NCBI GenBank assembly: GCA_021812245.1
Contig: JAKAOK010000011.1
Location: forward strand, 1 to 53,951
DNA from: a bacterium
Lineage (GTDB): Bacteria; SZUA-79; Acidulodesulfobacterales; Acidulodesulfobacteraceae
DNA: 53,951 nucleotides
Direction: 5' to 3'
Shown piece after piece: positions 8,665 through 16,824 of this stretch. Numbering within the stretch: the stretch's first letter is position 1; the number at the start of each line of letters is the position of its first letter. Position numbers and translations under genes: made by a program. The notes beneath the pieces are model-generated. The model was not told the DNA's origin, searched no databases, and saw nothing but the letters and a program-made list of their open reading frames with translations.

Positions 8665-9909
8665 TTACATATTTTCGGCGATTCTTTCCCCGAATTGCGA
8701 ACATTTAACTTCCGTAGCTCCTTCCATCTGTCTTGCAAGGTCATAAGTAACGTATTTCTGCCCGATAGTTTTGTTTATGCCTTTTTCGACAAGGTCTGCC
8801 GCTTCTTTCCAGCCCAAATGCACCAGCATCATAACGGCGGACAGAATTAAAGAACCGGGGTTTGCCTTATCCTGATTTGTATATTTAGGAGCGGAACCAT
8901 GGGTAGCTTCAAAAACGGCGATAGTATCCGACATATTTGCTCCGGGAGCCATACCGAGACCTCCGACCTGTGCAGCTAAGGCATCGGACATATAGTCTCC
9001 GTTAAGATTGGGCAATGCAAGAACCGAGTACTCGTCCGGCCTGAGAAGTCCCTGTTGGAACATAGAGTCGGCAATTCTGTCTTTAATAATAATTTTATCG
9101 GTATGACCGGCAACCTCGGCTTCCGTTATCAATTTGCCGCCAAATTCATCTCTTGCCACTTCATATCCCCAATCTTTGAAAGCGCCTTCCGTAAATTTCA
9201 TTATATTGCCTTTATGGACAAGGGTAACGCTCGATTTGCCGTTGTCTATAGCATACTGGATAGCCTTTTTAATAAGTCTTTTAGATGCAAAAGGCCCCAT
9301 CGGTTTTATTCCTAGTCCTGCATCCTCCCGTATTTTTTCTTTATTTTTCGAGTCAAGCGATATTAAAAAATCCCTTAGTTTTTTGGCTTCAGCGCTTCCA
9401 GACCTGTATTCTATGCCGGCATAAATATCTTCGGTATTTTCCCTGAATATTATCATATCGACTTTTTCGGGGTGTTTAACCGGCGAAGGTATTCCTTTGT
9501 AATACTTAACAGGTCTTACGCAGGCAAAAAGGTCAAGCACCTGCCTGATAGTTACGTTTAAAGACCTGAACCCGCCGCCGACGGGGGTAGTTAACGGTCC
9601 TTTAATACTGACCGAATATTCTTTAAGGGCGGTTATAGTATCTTCCGGAAGATACTGTCCTTCACCATATTTTTCTACCGCCTTTTCTCCGGCATAGACT
9701 TCAAACCAGTGGATTTTCCTTTTGCCGTCGTATGCTTTTTTAACCGCCGCATTAATAACGGTATGCATTGCCCTCGTTAAATCTGCGCCAATTCCGTCGC
9801 CTTCGATAAAAGGAATAATCGGGTCGTTCGGAACTTCAAATTTGTTAGGCCCTAAGACCTTAATTTTCGAACCTTCCTTAGGTTCGGTAAGTTTTTGATA
9901 AGATGCCAT
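8665..9909 (-). CDS. icd: Isocitrate dehydrogenase (NADP-type, prokaryotic)
   Basis: Interconverts isocitrate and 2-oxoglutarate plus CO2; in a reductive TCA cycle it would run as a carboxylase. The 414-residue protein has the substrate-binding segment [13 protein letters not shown] (Ser and Arg residues that bind isocitrate) near residue 110-122, the metal-site [14 protein letters not shown] near 155-168 and the cofactor region [10 protein letters not shown] near 334-343. Strong AGGAGG site before the ATG. The neighbouring citryl-CoA genes put it in the same carbon-fixation module. Cofactor preference was not determined from residues and is assumed from overall type. Confidence 0.92.
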   Translation of the reverse strand: MASYQKLTEPKEGSKIKVLGPNKFEVPNDPIIPFIEGDGIGADLTRAMHTVINAAVKKAYDGKRKIHWFEVYAGEKAVEKYGEGQYLPEDTITALKEYSVSIKGPLTTPVGGGFRSLNVTIRQVLDLFACVRPVKYYKGIPSPVKHPEKVDMIIFRENTEDIYAGIEYRSGSAEAKKLRDFLISLDSKNKEKIREDAGLGIKPMGPFASKRLIKKAIQYAIDNGKSSVTLVHKGNIMKFTEGAFKDWGYEVARDEFGGKLITEAEVAGHTDKIIIKDRIADSMFQQGLLRPDEYSVLALPNLNGDYMSDALAAQVGGLGMAPGANMSDTIAVFEATHGSAPKYTNQDKANPGSLILSAVMMLVHLGWKEAADLVEKGINKTIGQKYVTYDLARQMEGATEVKCSQFGERIAENM

Positions 9910-9976
9910 AGATAGATTACCTCCTTATAATCTATTTAAGTTAAATTAGAATAAAGCCTAAATTAAGTAGCTATAG

Positions 9977-10005
9977 ATTATAATAAAACATTTTTTTAAA
10001 ATCAA
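9977..10005 (-). promoter_or_regulatory. Sigma-70-type promoter upstream of icd
   Basis: On the minus strand, TTGATT at 10005-10000 and TATAAT at 9982-9977 are separated by 17 bases. The 5' leader to the icd ATG would be about 60 bases. It would drive icd and perhaps the ccsA-ccsB-ccl-glpX genes behind it. Confidence 0.6.
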
Positions 10006-10022
10006 GCAAAAAATTAGTTTCG

Positions 10023-11261
10023 TTAGATAAAACCTTTGAATGAATCTAAAAAAGCTTTAAATAAGGATGAACCGGAATCAAAAAATAAACCGCTGTTTTG
10101 GGCTAACGTTTCGGAATAATGAACGGCGCCGTATTTCCCGTCCGCATTTTTGATCCGCGTTGAAAAACTGCAGAAAGGAACAGGTTCCGGCGTATGTTTT
10201 TTCAATTTAACCTGGTTGTAATGGTCTGGTAATATCATTATGGTATATTCGACGAATTTTTTAAGCCCTTCGAGCACTCCGCCGGTTATAAAATTGTCGA
10301 AATCTTCTATGGCTTTGAGTTTTTTATCTATGCTTCCTTCATGGGAGGCCTCGTCGGCAGCCTCGACGTGAATATAAACAAAATCGCCGTTATTTAATGA
10401 TTCCATTCCATATTGGACTTTGCCTTTATAATTGGTGTCTAAATATCCCGTCGCCCCCGGAACGTTTATGACTTTAAGTCCGGCATATTTTCCTATTCCT
10501 TTAACCAAATCTACAGCCGAAATAACAGAACCGCTTAGACCGTAGGCTTCTTTAATAGTCGGCATGGAAGGCTTGTATCCCTGTCCCCACAGCCATATCG
10601 AATTTGCCGGAAGTTTTCCTGCAGCGACCCTTTTTTTATTTACATCGTGATTTTCCAATATTTTTTCAGCCTTACGCATTATTTCAAGTATTTCCGGACT
10701 TGAAGCCGCTCCGTGAGGAAGATATTCGTCTATTTGCAAATCCGGTATATCGTGCGGCGCAACGGTTTGAAGTCCGTTTATATCGATGCCTTCGGCAACC
10801 AAAAGATGCCTGTAGCTCACGCCCGGGTAAAAATGAAACTTTTTGCTGCCGAGTTCTTTTTGAAATGTTTCTATTATGCTTTTTGCTTCTTCGGTAGTAA
10901 TATGTCCACCGGAATAGTCATTCATATATCTTTTTCCGTCTTTTTCCAGTATATTGACGAGATTAAGCCTGAATGCGACATCATCTTTTCCGAGTTCTAC
11001 GCCCATACTTGCCGCCTCTAAGGGCGATCTGCCGGTATAATAATTTAACGGATCGTATCCAAGTATAGACATAGAGCCTATATCGCTGCCCGGAAGACAT
11101 CCGTCGGGAATGGTCTTTATCAAACCGGTAACTCCTCTTGCCGCTACGGAATCCATATTAGGCGTTTTTGCATATTCTAAAGGCGTTTTCCCGCCAAGTT
11201 CGGACAGGGGTAAATCCGCCATACCGTCCGGGCACAAAATAACGTATTTATGTCTGCTCAT
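10023..11261 (-). CDS. Phosphoglycerate mutase-like protein, proposed homoserine kinase
   Basis: Member of the archaeal-type cofactor-independent phosphoglycerate mutase / alkaline phosphatase superfamily, 412 residues. The N-terminus VILCPDGMADLPL carries the metal-binding Asp, and PGSDIGSMSILGYDP holds the putative phospho-Ser. The C-terminal metal site includes ILPDHYNQVKLKKHTPEPVPF. It lies in a run with thrC and hom, and no ordinary homoserine kinase (thrB) is visible. A subfamily of these proteins in that same context has been proposed to be homoserine kinase. I favour that role over glycolytic mutase, with the second as the alternative. Confidence 0.75.
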   Translation of the reverse strand: MSRHKYVILCPDGMADLPLSELGGKTPLEYAKTPNMDSVAARGVTGLIKTIPDGCLPGSDIGSMSILGYDPLNYYTGRSPLEAASMGVELGKDDVAFRLNLVNILEKDGKRYMNDYSGGHITTEEAKSIIETFQKELGSKKFHFYPGVSYRHLLVAEGIDINGLQTVAPHDIPDLQIDEYLPHGAASSPEILEIMRKAEKILENHDVNKKRVAAGKLPANSIWLWGQGYKPSMPTIKEAYGLSGSVISAVDLVKGIGKYAGLKVINVPGATGYLDTNYKGKVQYGMESLNNGDFVYIHVEAADEASHEGSIDKKLKAIEDFDNFITGGVLEGLKKFVEYTIMILPDHYNQVKLKKHTPEPVPFCSFSTRIKNADGKYGAVHYSETLAQNSGLFFDSGSSLFKAFLDSFKGFI

Positions 11262-11326
11262 TTAATTAAATCAATCCTCCCCGATTCTATTTTAGTAAAT
11301 ACTAAAACCCGATATTAATTTATGAT

Positions 11327-12394
11327 TCAAGCTAATCCCATGACCTTAAGAACAGAAAGCTTGTCACATGGAACAACAACTGGTTCTTTTGAAACTTTTA
11401 TCGCGTTACCGGGGTCTTTAAGCCCATGTCCCGTAAGGGTTAATACGCAAACAGAGCCCTTTTCAAAAAATCCGCGTCCGTTTAATTTTATTAATCCGGC
11501 GAAACTTATAGCGGAAGCAGGTTCGCAGAATACGCCTTCGTTTGCGGCAAGAAGGGCATACGCCTTTAATATATCTTCATCGCTTATAGCTTCGATTAAT
11601 CCGCCTGACTCGTCTCTTGCCGCAACAGCTTTCTGCCAGCTTGCGGGATTGCCTATTCTTATCGCAGTTGCAACCGTGTGTGGTTCTTTGACTATATGAT
11701 TTAAAACTATAGGCGCGGCGCCTTCCGCCTGAAAACCGAGCATTTTTGGAAGGCTTTTGATTTTACCGGCAGCGTAATATTCTTTATAGCCTTTCCAGTA
11801 AGCCGTGATATTTCCAGCATTTCCTACCGGAAGGATATGGTAATCCGGCGCGGAGCCGAGTTCGTCGGCTATTTCGAAACTCGCCGTCTTCTGCCCTTCT
11901 AATCTGAACGGATTTACCGAATTAACTAATGTAACGTCGTATTCCTCAGCAATTTCGCGTGTAATTACAAGAGCCTCGTCAAAATTTCCCTGAATCTGCA
12001 TCACAACGGCGCCGTGCACTAAAGCCTGCGAGAGCTTGCCTGCCGCTATTTTGCCTTCAGGAATCAAAACGAAAGATTTTATTCCGGCTCTTGCCGCATA
12101 AGCCGAGGCCGAGGCCGAAGTATTTCCGGTAGAAGCACATATTACGGCTTTTGAACCGTCGGATACGGCTTTAGATACCGCCATAGTCATCCCTCTATCC
12201 TTAAAGGAACCGGTCGGATTCAAACCTTCGTATTTGAAATATATTTCTATATCCGGGTTTATAATCTTCCCTAAGTTGCGTGCTTTTATCAAAGGAGTGT
12301 TCCCCTCGAGTATAGTAATTATATGCCTGCCGTCTATCTCAGGCAAAAAATCTCGATACCTTTTAATTACGCCTTCATATTTGTTAAGTACCAA
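11327..12394 (-). CDS. thrC: Threonine synthase
   Basis: PLP enzyme that converts O-phosphohomoserine to threonine. The 355-residue chain begins at a TTG with an AAGGAGG site. The PLP lysine lies in NPTGSFKDRGMT near residue 60-71, followed by CASTGNTSASASAYAARAG, and the cofactor-phosphate glycine loop VGNAGN near 192-197. It is the short, class II-like bacterial form. It sits between the proposed homoserine kinase and homoserine dehydrogenase genes, giving the final three steps to threonine in one block. Confidence 0.93.
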   Translation of the reverse strand: MVLNKYEGVIKRYRDFLPEIDGRHIITILEGNTPLIKARNLGKIINPDIEIYFKYEGLNPTGSFKDRGMTMAVSKAVSDGSKAVICASTGNTSASASAYAARAGIKSFVLIPEGKIAAGKLSQALVHGAVVMQIQGNFDEALVITREIAEEYDVTLVNSVNPFRLEGQKTASFEIADELGSAPDYHILPVGNAGNITAYWKGYKEYYAAGKIKSLPKMLGFQAEGAAPIVLNHIVKEPHTVATAIRIGNPASWQKAVAARDESGGLIEAISDEDILKAYALLAANEGVFCEPASAISFAGLIKLNGRGFFEKGSVCVLTLTGHGLKDPGNAIKVSKEPVVVPCDKLSVLKVMGLA

Positions 12395-12441
12395 ACTGCC
12401 CTCCTTATTAAGTCTGTTCCACGTCTTATTGAATTTATCTT

Positions 12442-13743
12442 TTAACTAATAGTATCCTCTATTCTTAAAACCATAGTTTTTGCCGAAATAACTTCTAATG
12501 TATCGCATAATGCTATACTTTTAAACAGTTCTTCTTCGTTAGCCTCATGGGTCGTAATGACTATTGGAACCGAGCCTTCGACTTTTCTGCCTTTTTGAAT
12601 CATGGAACTTATGCTTATCGAATTTTCGCCCAGAATTCCCGATATTTTTGAAAGAACGCCGGGTCTGTCCATAGCGGAAAACCTCAGGTAGTATCTTGAA
12701 ATTATATCTTTTTTGGTTTTGATGTTAAGTTTATTTTTTATTTTAGAAATAATAAAATCATGATGGTCGTCCTCATTTACCAACCTTGAAATCATCTCCA
12801 TTAAATCTCCCATTACCGCGCTTGCCGTGGGATTTCCGCCTGCGCCGTAACCGGTAAGGCTTAATGGTCCTGCAAATTTAGTATTTACGAGAAACGCGTT
12901 AAATACTCCGTCTATCTTTGATAAAAGACTGTAAGACGGTATTAAAGTAGGATGAACTCTTATTTCTATTTTAGAATCTTCGTTTTTAAGTATCCCCAAC
13001 AGTTTTATAGTATATCCCAGCTCTTTCGCGAAGCTTATATCTAACTGCGTTATATCCTCTATTCCTTCTATTATTACGTCCTTCATCGACAGGCTGGTAG
13101 AAAAAGCAAGTCTTCCCAAAACGGCAAGTTTATGCGCGCTGTCGGTGCCGTTTACATCGAGCGAAGGGTCGGCTTCGGCATAGCCTTTTTCCTGCGCTTT
13201 TTTAAGAACATCCTCGAACTTTCCGCCTTCTTTGGTCATTTTCGATAATATGAAATTAGAGGTTCCGTTGATTATCGAGTAAACCGACTTGACTTTGTCG
13301 CCCGCAAGTCCGTTTTTTATAGCCCGCAATATAGGTATCCCGCCGCCTACGGCGGCTTCGAACCCTATATTGGCTTTCTTTTCGATACATTTCTTAAATA
13401 TCTCTTCGCCGTGTTCCGCAAGGAGAGCTTTGTTTGCGGTAATAATGCTTTTACCTCCGGAAATTGCCTGAAGGATAAAATCTTTTGCCGGATGAATCCC
13501 CCCTATAAGCTCTATTACGATGTCGATTTCCTTGTCCTCGAGTATATCGGCCGCATTTTTAACCGACAGCTTCTTTATGTTTTCGGGAACAGGATGGCTG
13601 TTTCCGCGGGTAAATATCTTTTTAATATTTACCGGAACGGAAAAAATGGAATCTAACCCGCTTTTTTGTTCCGAAAATATGTGATAAAAACCCGAGGCGA
13701 CCGTTCCGAAACCCAGAAGCCCTATATTAATCTCTTTTTTCAT
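12442..13743 (-). CDS. hom: Homoserine dehydrogenase with ACT domain
   Basis: Reduces aspartate semialdehyde to homoserine. The 433-residue protein has an N-terminal Rossmann domain (IGLLGFGTVASG), the catalytic domain signature with NGTSNFILSKM and AEADPSLDVNGTDSAHKL around residues 170-205, and a C-terminal ACT domain beginning near residue 350 (YYLRFSAMDRPGVLSKIS) that usually gives feedback inhibition by threonine. The ATG at 13743 has GAGG nine bases upstream; the ATG five codons earlier overlaps that site. thrC follows directly. Confidence 0.93.
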   Translation of the reverse strand: MKKEINIGLLGFGTVASGFYHIFSEQKSGLDSIFSVPVNIKKIFTRGNSHPVPENIKKLSVKNAADILEDKEIDIVIELIGGIHPAKDFILQAISGGKSIITANKALLAEHGEEIFKKCIEKKANIGFEAAVGGGIPILRAIKNGLAGDKVKSVYSIINGTSNFILSKMTKEGGKFEDVLKKAQEKGYAEADPSLDVNGTDSAHKLAVLGRLAFSTSLSMKDVIIEGIEDITQLDISFAKELGYTIKLLGILKNEDSKIEIRVHPTLIPSYSLLSKIDGVFNAFLVNTKFAGPLSLTGYGAGGNPTASAVMGDLMEMISRLVNEDDHHDFIISKIKNKLNIKTKKDIISRYYLRFSAMDRPGVLSKISGILGENSISISSMIQKGRKVEGSVPIVITTHEANEEELFKSIALCDTLEVISAKTMVLRIEDTIS

Positions 13744-13788
13744 ATATTTTAACCTCATTCTTAAGTCTAAAATACTTAAAACCTAATA

Positions 13789-13815
13789 CCCCCTTTTTTT
13801 TTAAAAAAAAGGGGG
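13789..13815. terminator. CCCCC(T)9(A)8GGGGG palindrome between aminotransferase gene and hom
   Basis: A near-perfect palindrome made of a five-base GC clamp around a run of T and A. On either strand it could form a terminator-like hairpin. It lies between the aminotransferase stop and the hom start, so it may separate their transcripts or cause partial readthrough. Confidence 0.5.
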
Positions 13816-13833
13816 CCCGTAAAGGCGGAGTGG

Positions 13834-15045
13834 TTATACAGCTTTATGAAAAAACTCTTCGTTATTGATAAAATGCTTCACTCCCTTTGAAGCCTGCCTT
13901 ATGCGCATTTCGTTTTCCACAAGCGCGAAACGGACGTATTCGTCGCCGTATTCCCCGAATCCTATACCCGGAGAAACCGCAACCCTAGCTTTATCCAATA
14001 ATAATTTTGAAAATTCAAGCGATTTAATCCCGGCATCCAAAAACTGTCTCGGTATTTTACCCCAGACAAACATGGTCGCTTTAGGTTTCTCTATATTCCA
14101 GCCGGCAAACCTGAAACTTTCTATTAATACGTCTCTTCTTTTTTTATAATGCATGACCATATCGTTTATTGCGTTATGCTGAATTTCTTCGTTTAAGGCT
14201 ATAATGGAGGCTATCTGTATAGGCTGAAACATGCCGTAATCCAGATAGCTTTTTATTCTCGAAAGAGCATTGATAAGGACCGGATTGCCTATAGCAAAAC
14301 CGACCCTGAATCCAGCCATACTGTAACTTTTTGACATAGAAAAAAATTCTATTCCGACGTCCTTCGCCCCTTTTGCCTGCAAAAAGCTGGGAGCTTTATA
14401 TCCGTCGAAAGTTAAGTCCGCATATGCGTTGTCATGAATTATATATATGCCGTTTTCTTTTGCAAAATCGACTAATTTTTCAAAAAAGTCAATCTCTACG
14501 GTAACCGTGGTAGGATTATGCGGAAAACTTAAAACTATAACCTTAGGTTTAGGCCAAGTCTGTTTAAGAGCGGTCATAAGATGCTCAAAAAAGTCCTCGT
14601 CCGGAATTAAAGGTATGCTTCTTACGTCTCCCCCAGAGATAATCACGCTGTATGCATGAATAGGATATGTAGGGTTCGGCACAAAGACGACGTCGCCTTT
14701 GTTTATAATAGCGAGCATGAGATGGCTCAAGCCTTCTTTTATGCCCATGGTAACTATGGCTTCGGAGTCGGGGTCAAGCTCGACGCCGTAATTGCGCTTA
14801 TACATATTGACTATTGCAAGCCTGAGTTTGAATATTCCGCGGGATACCGAATATCTGTGGTTTCTTGGGTTTCTCGACGCTTCGACCAGCTTTTCTATGA
14901 TATAATCCGGCGTCGGAGAATCGGGATTGCCCATTCCGAGGTCGATTATATCGTCGCCTCGTTTTCTGGCTTCCATTTTTATCTTGTTTACCTCCGCAAA
15001 AATATATGGCGGAAGCCTTTTAATGGTTTCAAAATCTTCTATCAT
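13834..15045 (-). CDS. Class I/II PLP aminotransferase (AlaC-like)
   Basis: PLP-dependent aminotransferase of fold type I, 403 residues. MGNPDSPTP near residue 40 and the PLP lysine segment [20 protein letters not shown] near residue 235-255 are typical of the AlaC (glutamate-pyruvate) / aspartate-like group. An LL-diaminopimelate aminotransferase function cannot be excluded. The ATG at 15045 has a GGAG site nine bases upstream, and an earlier in-frame TTG overlaps that site. It lies between lipA and hom on the same strand, consistent with a role in amino acid synthesis. Confidence 0.8.
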   Translation of the reverse strand: MIEDFETIKRLPPYIFAEVNKIKMEARKRGDDIIDLGMGNPDSPTPDYIIEKLVEASRNPRNHRYSVSRGIFKLRLAIVNMYKRNYGVELDPDSEAIVTMGIKEGLSHLMLAIINKGDVVFVPNPTYPIHAYSVIISGGDVRSIPLIPDEDFFEHLMTALKQTWPKPKVIVLSFPHNPTTVTVEIDFFEKLVDFAKENGIYIIHDNAYADLTFDGYKAPSFLQAKGAKDVGIEFFSMSKSYSMAGFRVGFAIGNPVLINALSRIKSYLDYGMFQPIQIASIIALNEEIQHNAINDMVMHYKKRRDVLIESFRFAGWNIEKPKATMFVWGKIPRQFLDAGIKSLEFSKLLLDKARVAVSPGIGFGEYGDEYVRFALVENEMRIRQASKGVKHFINNEEFFHKAV

Positions 15046-15124
15046 TATAAATTTCTCCAAACGGATAAATCGAAAATCTTTAAAAATTTATATTATATAA
15101 CATTATTTTAAAAAAATCTGCATT

Positions 15125-16027
15125 TTAAGCTGAATGTTTGAAAAATTTTTCCGCGCCGAATGAGCTTCTGACTAAAGGAGCCGAAAAAACCTGCTTGACT
15201 CCTTTTTTATTTGCATAATCTTTATATTCTATAAACTTTTTTAATGGAACATATCTTTGAACCGGAATATTTTTCAGCGACGGCCTTAAGTATTGCCCGA
15301 TGGTTATAAATTCTACTCCGCTGTTTATCAAATCGTCTATAGTTTTAAAAACCTCGCCATCGTCTTCGCCTAGTCCTACCATAATGCCGGACTTTATAAA
15401 AATATCGGGGGTCTTTTCTTTTATCGTCTTTAATAATTTTAAAGACCATTCGTATGAACTTGAAGGTCTTATTGCCGAATACAGTCTTTCTACAGTTTCT
15501 ATATTGTGTCCGAAAATATCTATACCGCTGTTAGCGACTTCCATAGCGGATTTTTCGTTTCCGTTAAAATCCGAGGTTAAAACTTCAACGGTTTGACAAT
15601 CGGTTGTTTCTCTGATTTCCCTGACGGTTTTAACTAAAATATCCGCTCCGCCGTCTTTTAAGTCGTCTCTCGTAACCATAGTTATTACGGCGTGTTTTAG
15701 TCCAAGCGATTTTACGGCATAAGCTACCTTTTGAGGCTCCGAAATATCTGCAGCTGAATATTCGGACAACGGCTCCGAACTGCCGTAATGCCGAAAATCG
15801 GCATAATCTATGTTGCAGAAAGGGCACTTTCTAGTGCATTTATCGCCGAGAAGCAAAAAAGTTGCGGTTTTATTAGAAAAGCAGAGGTTAAGATTAGGGC
15901 ATCTCGAAGATGAACAAACCGTATTAAGTTCTTTTTCCTTAATAATTCTCGAAGTCTCGAAAATATCTTTTCTGGACTTGATTTTTAAAATCTCGTTTTT
16001 TAAATATCCCGGAAGCCTTTCGTTCAT
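15125..16027 (-). CDS. lipA: Lipoyl synthase
   Basis: Radical SAM enzyme that inserts two sulfurs into octanoyl groups on lipoyl-carrier proteins. All motifs are present: the auxiliary cluster CSSSRCPNLNLC (CX4CX5C) near residue 38-49, the SAM cluster CTRKCPFC (CX3CX2C) near 63-70, and a C-terminal RSSFGAE in place of the usual RSSY. 300 residues is normal. lipB is not adjacent. Start at the ATG at 16027. Confidence 0.93.
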   Translation of the reverse strand: MNERLPGYLKNEILKIKSRKDIFETSRIIKEKELNTVCSSSRCPNLNLCFSNKTATFLLLGDKCTRKCPFCNIDYADFRHYGSSEPLSEYSAADISEPQKVAYAVKSLGLKHAVITMVTRDDLKDGGADILVKTVREIRETTDCQTVEVLTSDFNGNEKSAMEVANSGIDIFGHNIETVERLYSAIRPSSSYEWSLKLLKTIKEKTPDIFIKSGIMVGLGEDDGEVFKTIDDLINSGVEFITIGQYLRPSLKNIPVQRYVPLKKFIEYKDYANKKGVKQVFSAPLVRSSFGAEKFFKHSA

Positions 16028-16092
16028 CTATTAATTTTATAATTAATCTACTGAGAATTATTATATTATTGCTTACACCATAAAATTTCAAT

Positions 16093-16128
16093 GTCATTGC
16101 GAGCGTAGCGGACGAAGTCCAGCGCAGC
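16093..16128. repeat. Short dispersed repeat fragment (GTCATTGCGAGCG type)
   Basis: GTCATTGCGAGCGTAGCGGACG and the following bases resemble a short intergenic repeat seen in many bacterial genomes. A related copy lies at 51466. It sits in the 16028-16268 gap between the divergent lipA and tadA genes; the only other thing I see in that gap is the tadA promoter. Confidence 0.45.
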
Positions 16129-16189
16129 TAACCAGTCTTTATTGTTTATACCATAATATACATATAAATTTCAATAGACAAATTAAAAG

Positions 16190-16220
16190 TTGACAACATC
16201 TAATATTTTTATTTTATAAT
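16190..16220 (+). promoter_or_regulatory. Candidate sigma-70 promoter of tadA
   Basis: TTGACA at 16190 and TATAAT at 16215 match both consensus boxes exactly, but the spacing is 19 bases, longer than the ideal 17. The tadA ATG lies 48 bases after the -10 box. Confidence 0.45.
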
Positions 16221-16268
16221 ATTGAATTATAGTTTAATATATAAAAAATTATAAAAAAGGACTGTTAA

Positions 16269-16721
16269 ATGCAATACGACGATAATTATTTTATGAATTT
16301 AGCTTTGGAAGAGGCTAGTAAAGCGGCAAATGCGGATGAAGTGCCGGTTGGGGCGGTTATCGTGAACGGCGGGGGCGAGATAATTTCTTCCGCTTTTAAT
16401 ACGGTAGAAAAAGACGTCTCCTGCATAATGCACGCCGAAATCAAGGCAATTTTAGACGCCCAGAAACAGCTTGAAAACTGGAGACTCGATGAATGTTCCC
16501 TATACGTTACTCTCGAACCCTGCATAATGTGCTGCGGGGCAATTCTTTTATCGAGGATATCAAAGGTGGTTTATGGAACTATAGACCCCAAAGGCGGTTC
16601 GGCTTCAACTATTTTAAACGGTAAAATTGAGGTTATTTCCGGTATTATGGAAGAGGAATCGTCCTTATTGCTTAAATCGTTTTTTAAATCAAAAAGAGGA
16701 AAAGATAGATATTTAAAATAA
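16269..16721 (+). CDS. tadA: tRNA-specific adenosine deaminase
   Basis: Converts adenosine to inosine at the wobble position of tRNA-Arg(ACG). The 150-residue protein has the zinc-deaminase motifs HAEIKAI (catalytic Glu) near residue 57 and PCIMCCGA near residue 87-94. The fixed spacing and the N-terminal MNLALEEA segment are those of TadA rather than free-base deaminases. The gene stands alone on the plus strand between lipA and the converging hppA. Confidence 0.92.
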   Translation: MQYDDNYFMNLALEEASKAANADEVPVGAVIVNGGGEIISSAFNTVEKDVSCIMHAEIKAILDAQKQLENWRLDECSLYVTLEPCIMCCGAILLSRISKVVYGTIDPKGGSASTILNGKIEVISGIMEEESSLLLKSFFKSKRGKDRYLK

Positions 16722-16742
16722 ACTCCCTCCTTTCAAGGAGAC

Positions 16743-16777
16743 AAAAAGGGGTCAGATTTAAAATCTGACCCCTTTTT
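16743..16777. terminator. Bidirectional terminator between tadA and hppA
   Basis: A 17-bp perfect inverted repeat with core GTCAGATTTAAAATCTGAC and A/T tails on both sides, placed between convergent genes. It gives an intrinsic terminator on both strands. The same core recurs at 29145 and 46756. Confidence 0.8.
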
Positions 16778-16824
16778 TAAAATCAAACCTTTATTCCTTT
16801 GTTTGTTCTTTTAATCTTAATTAA

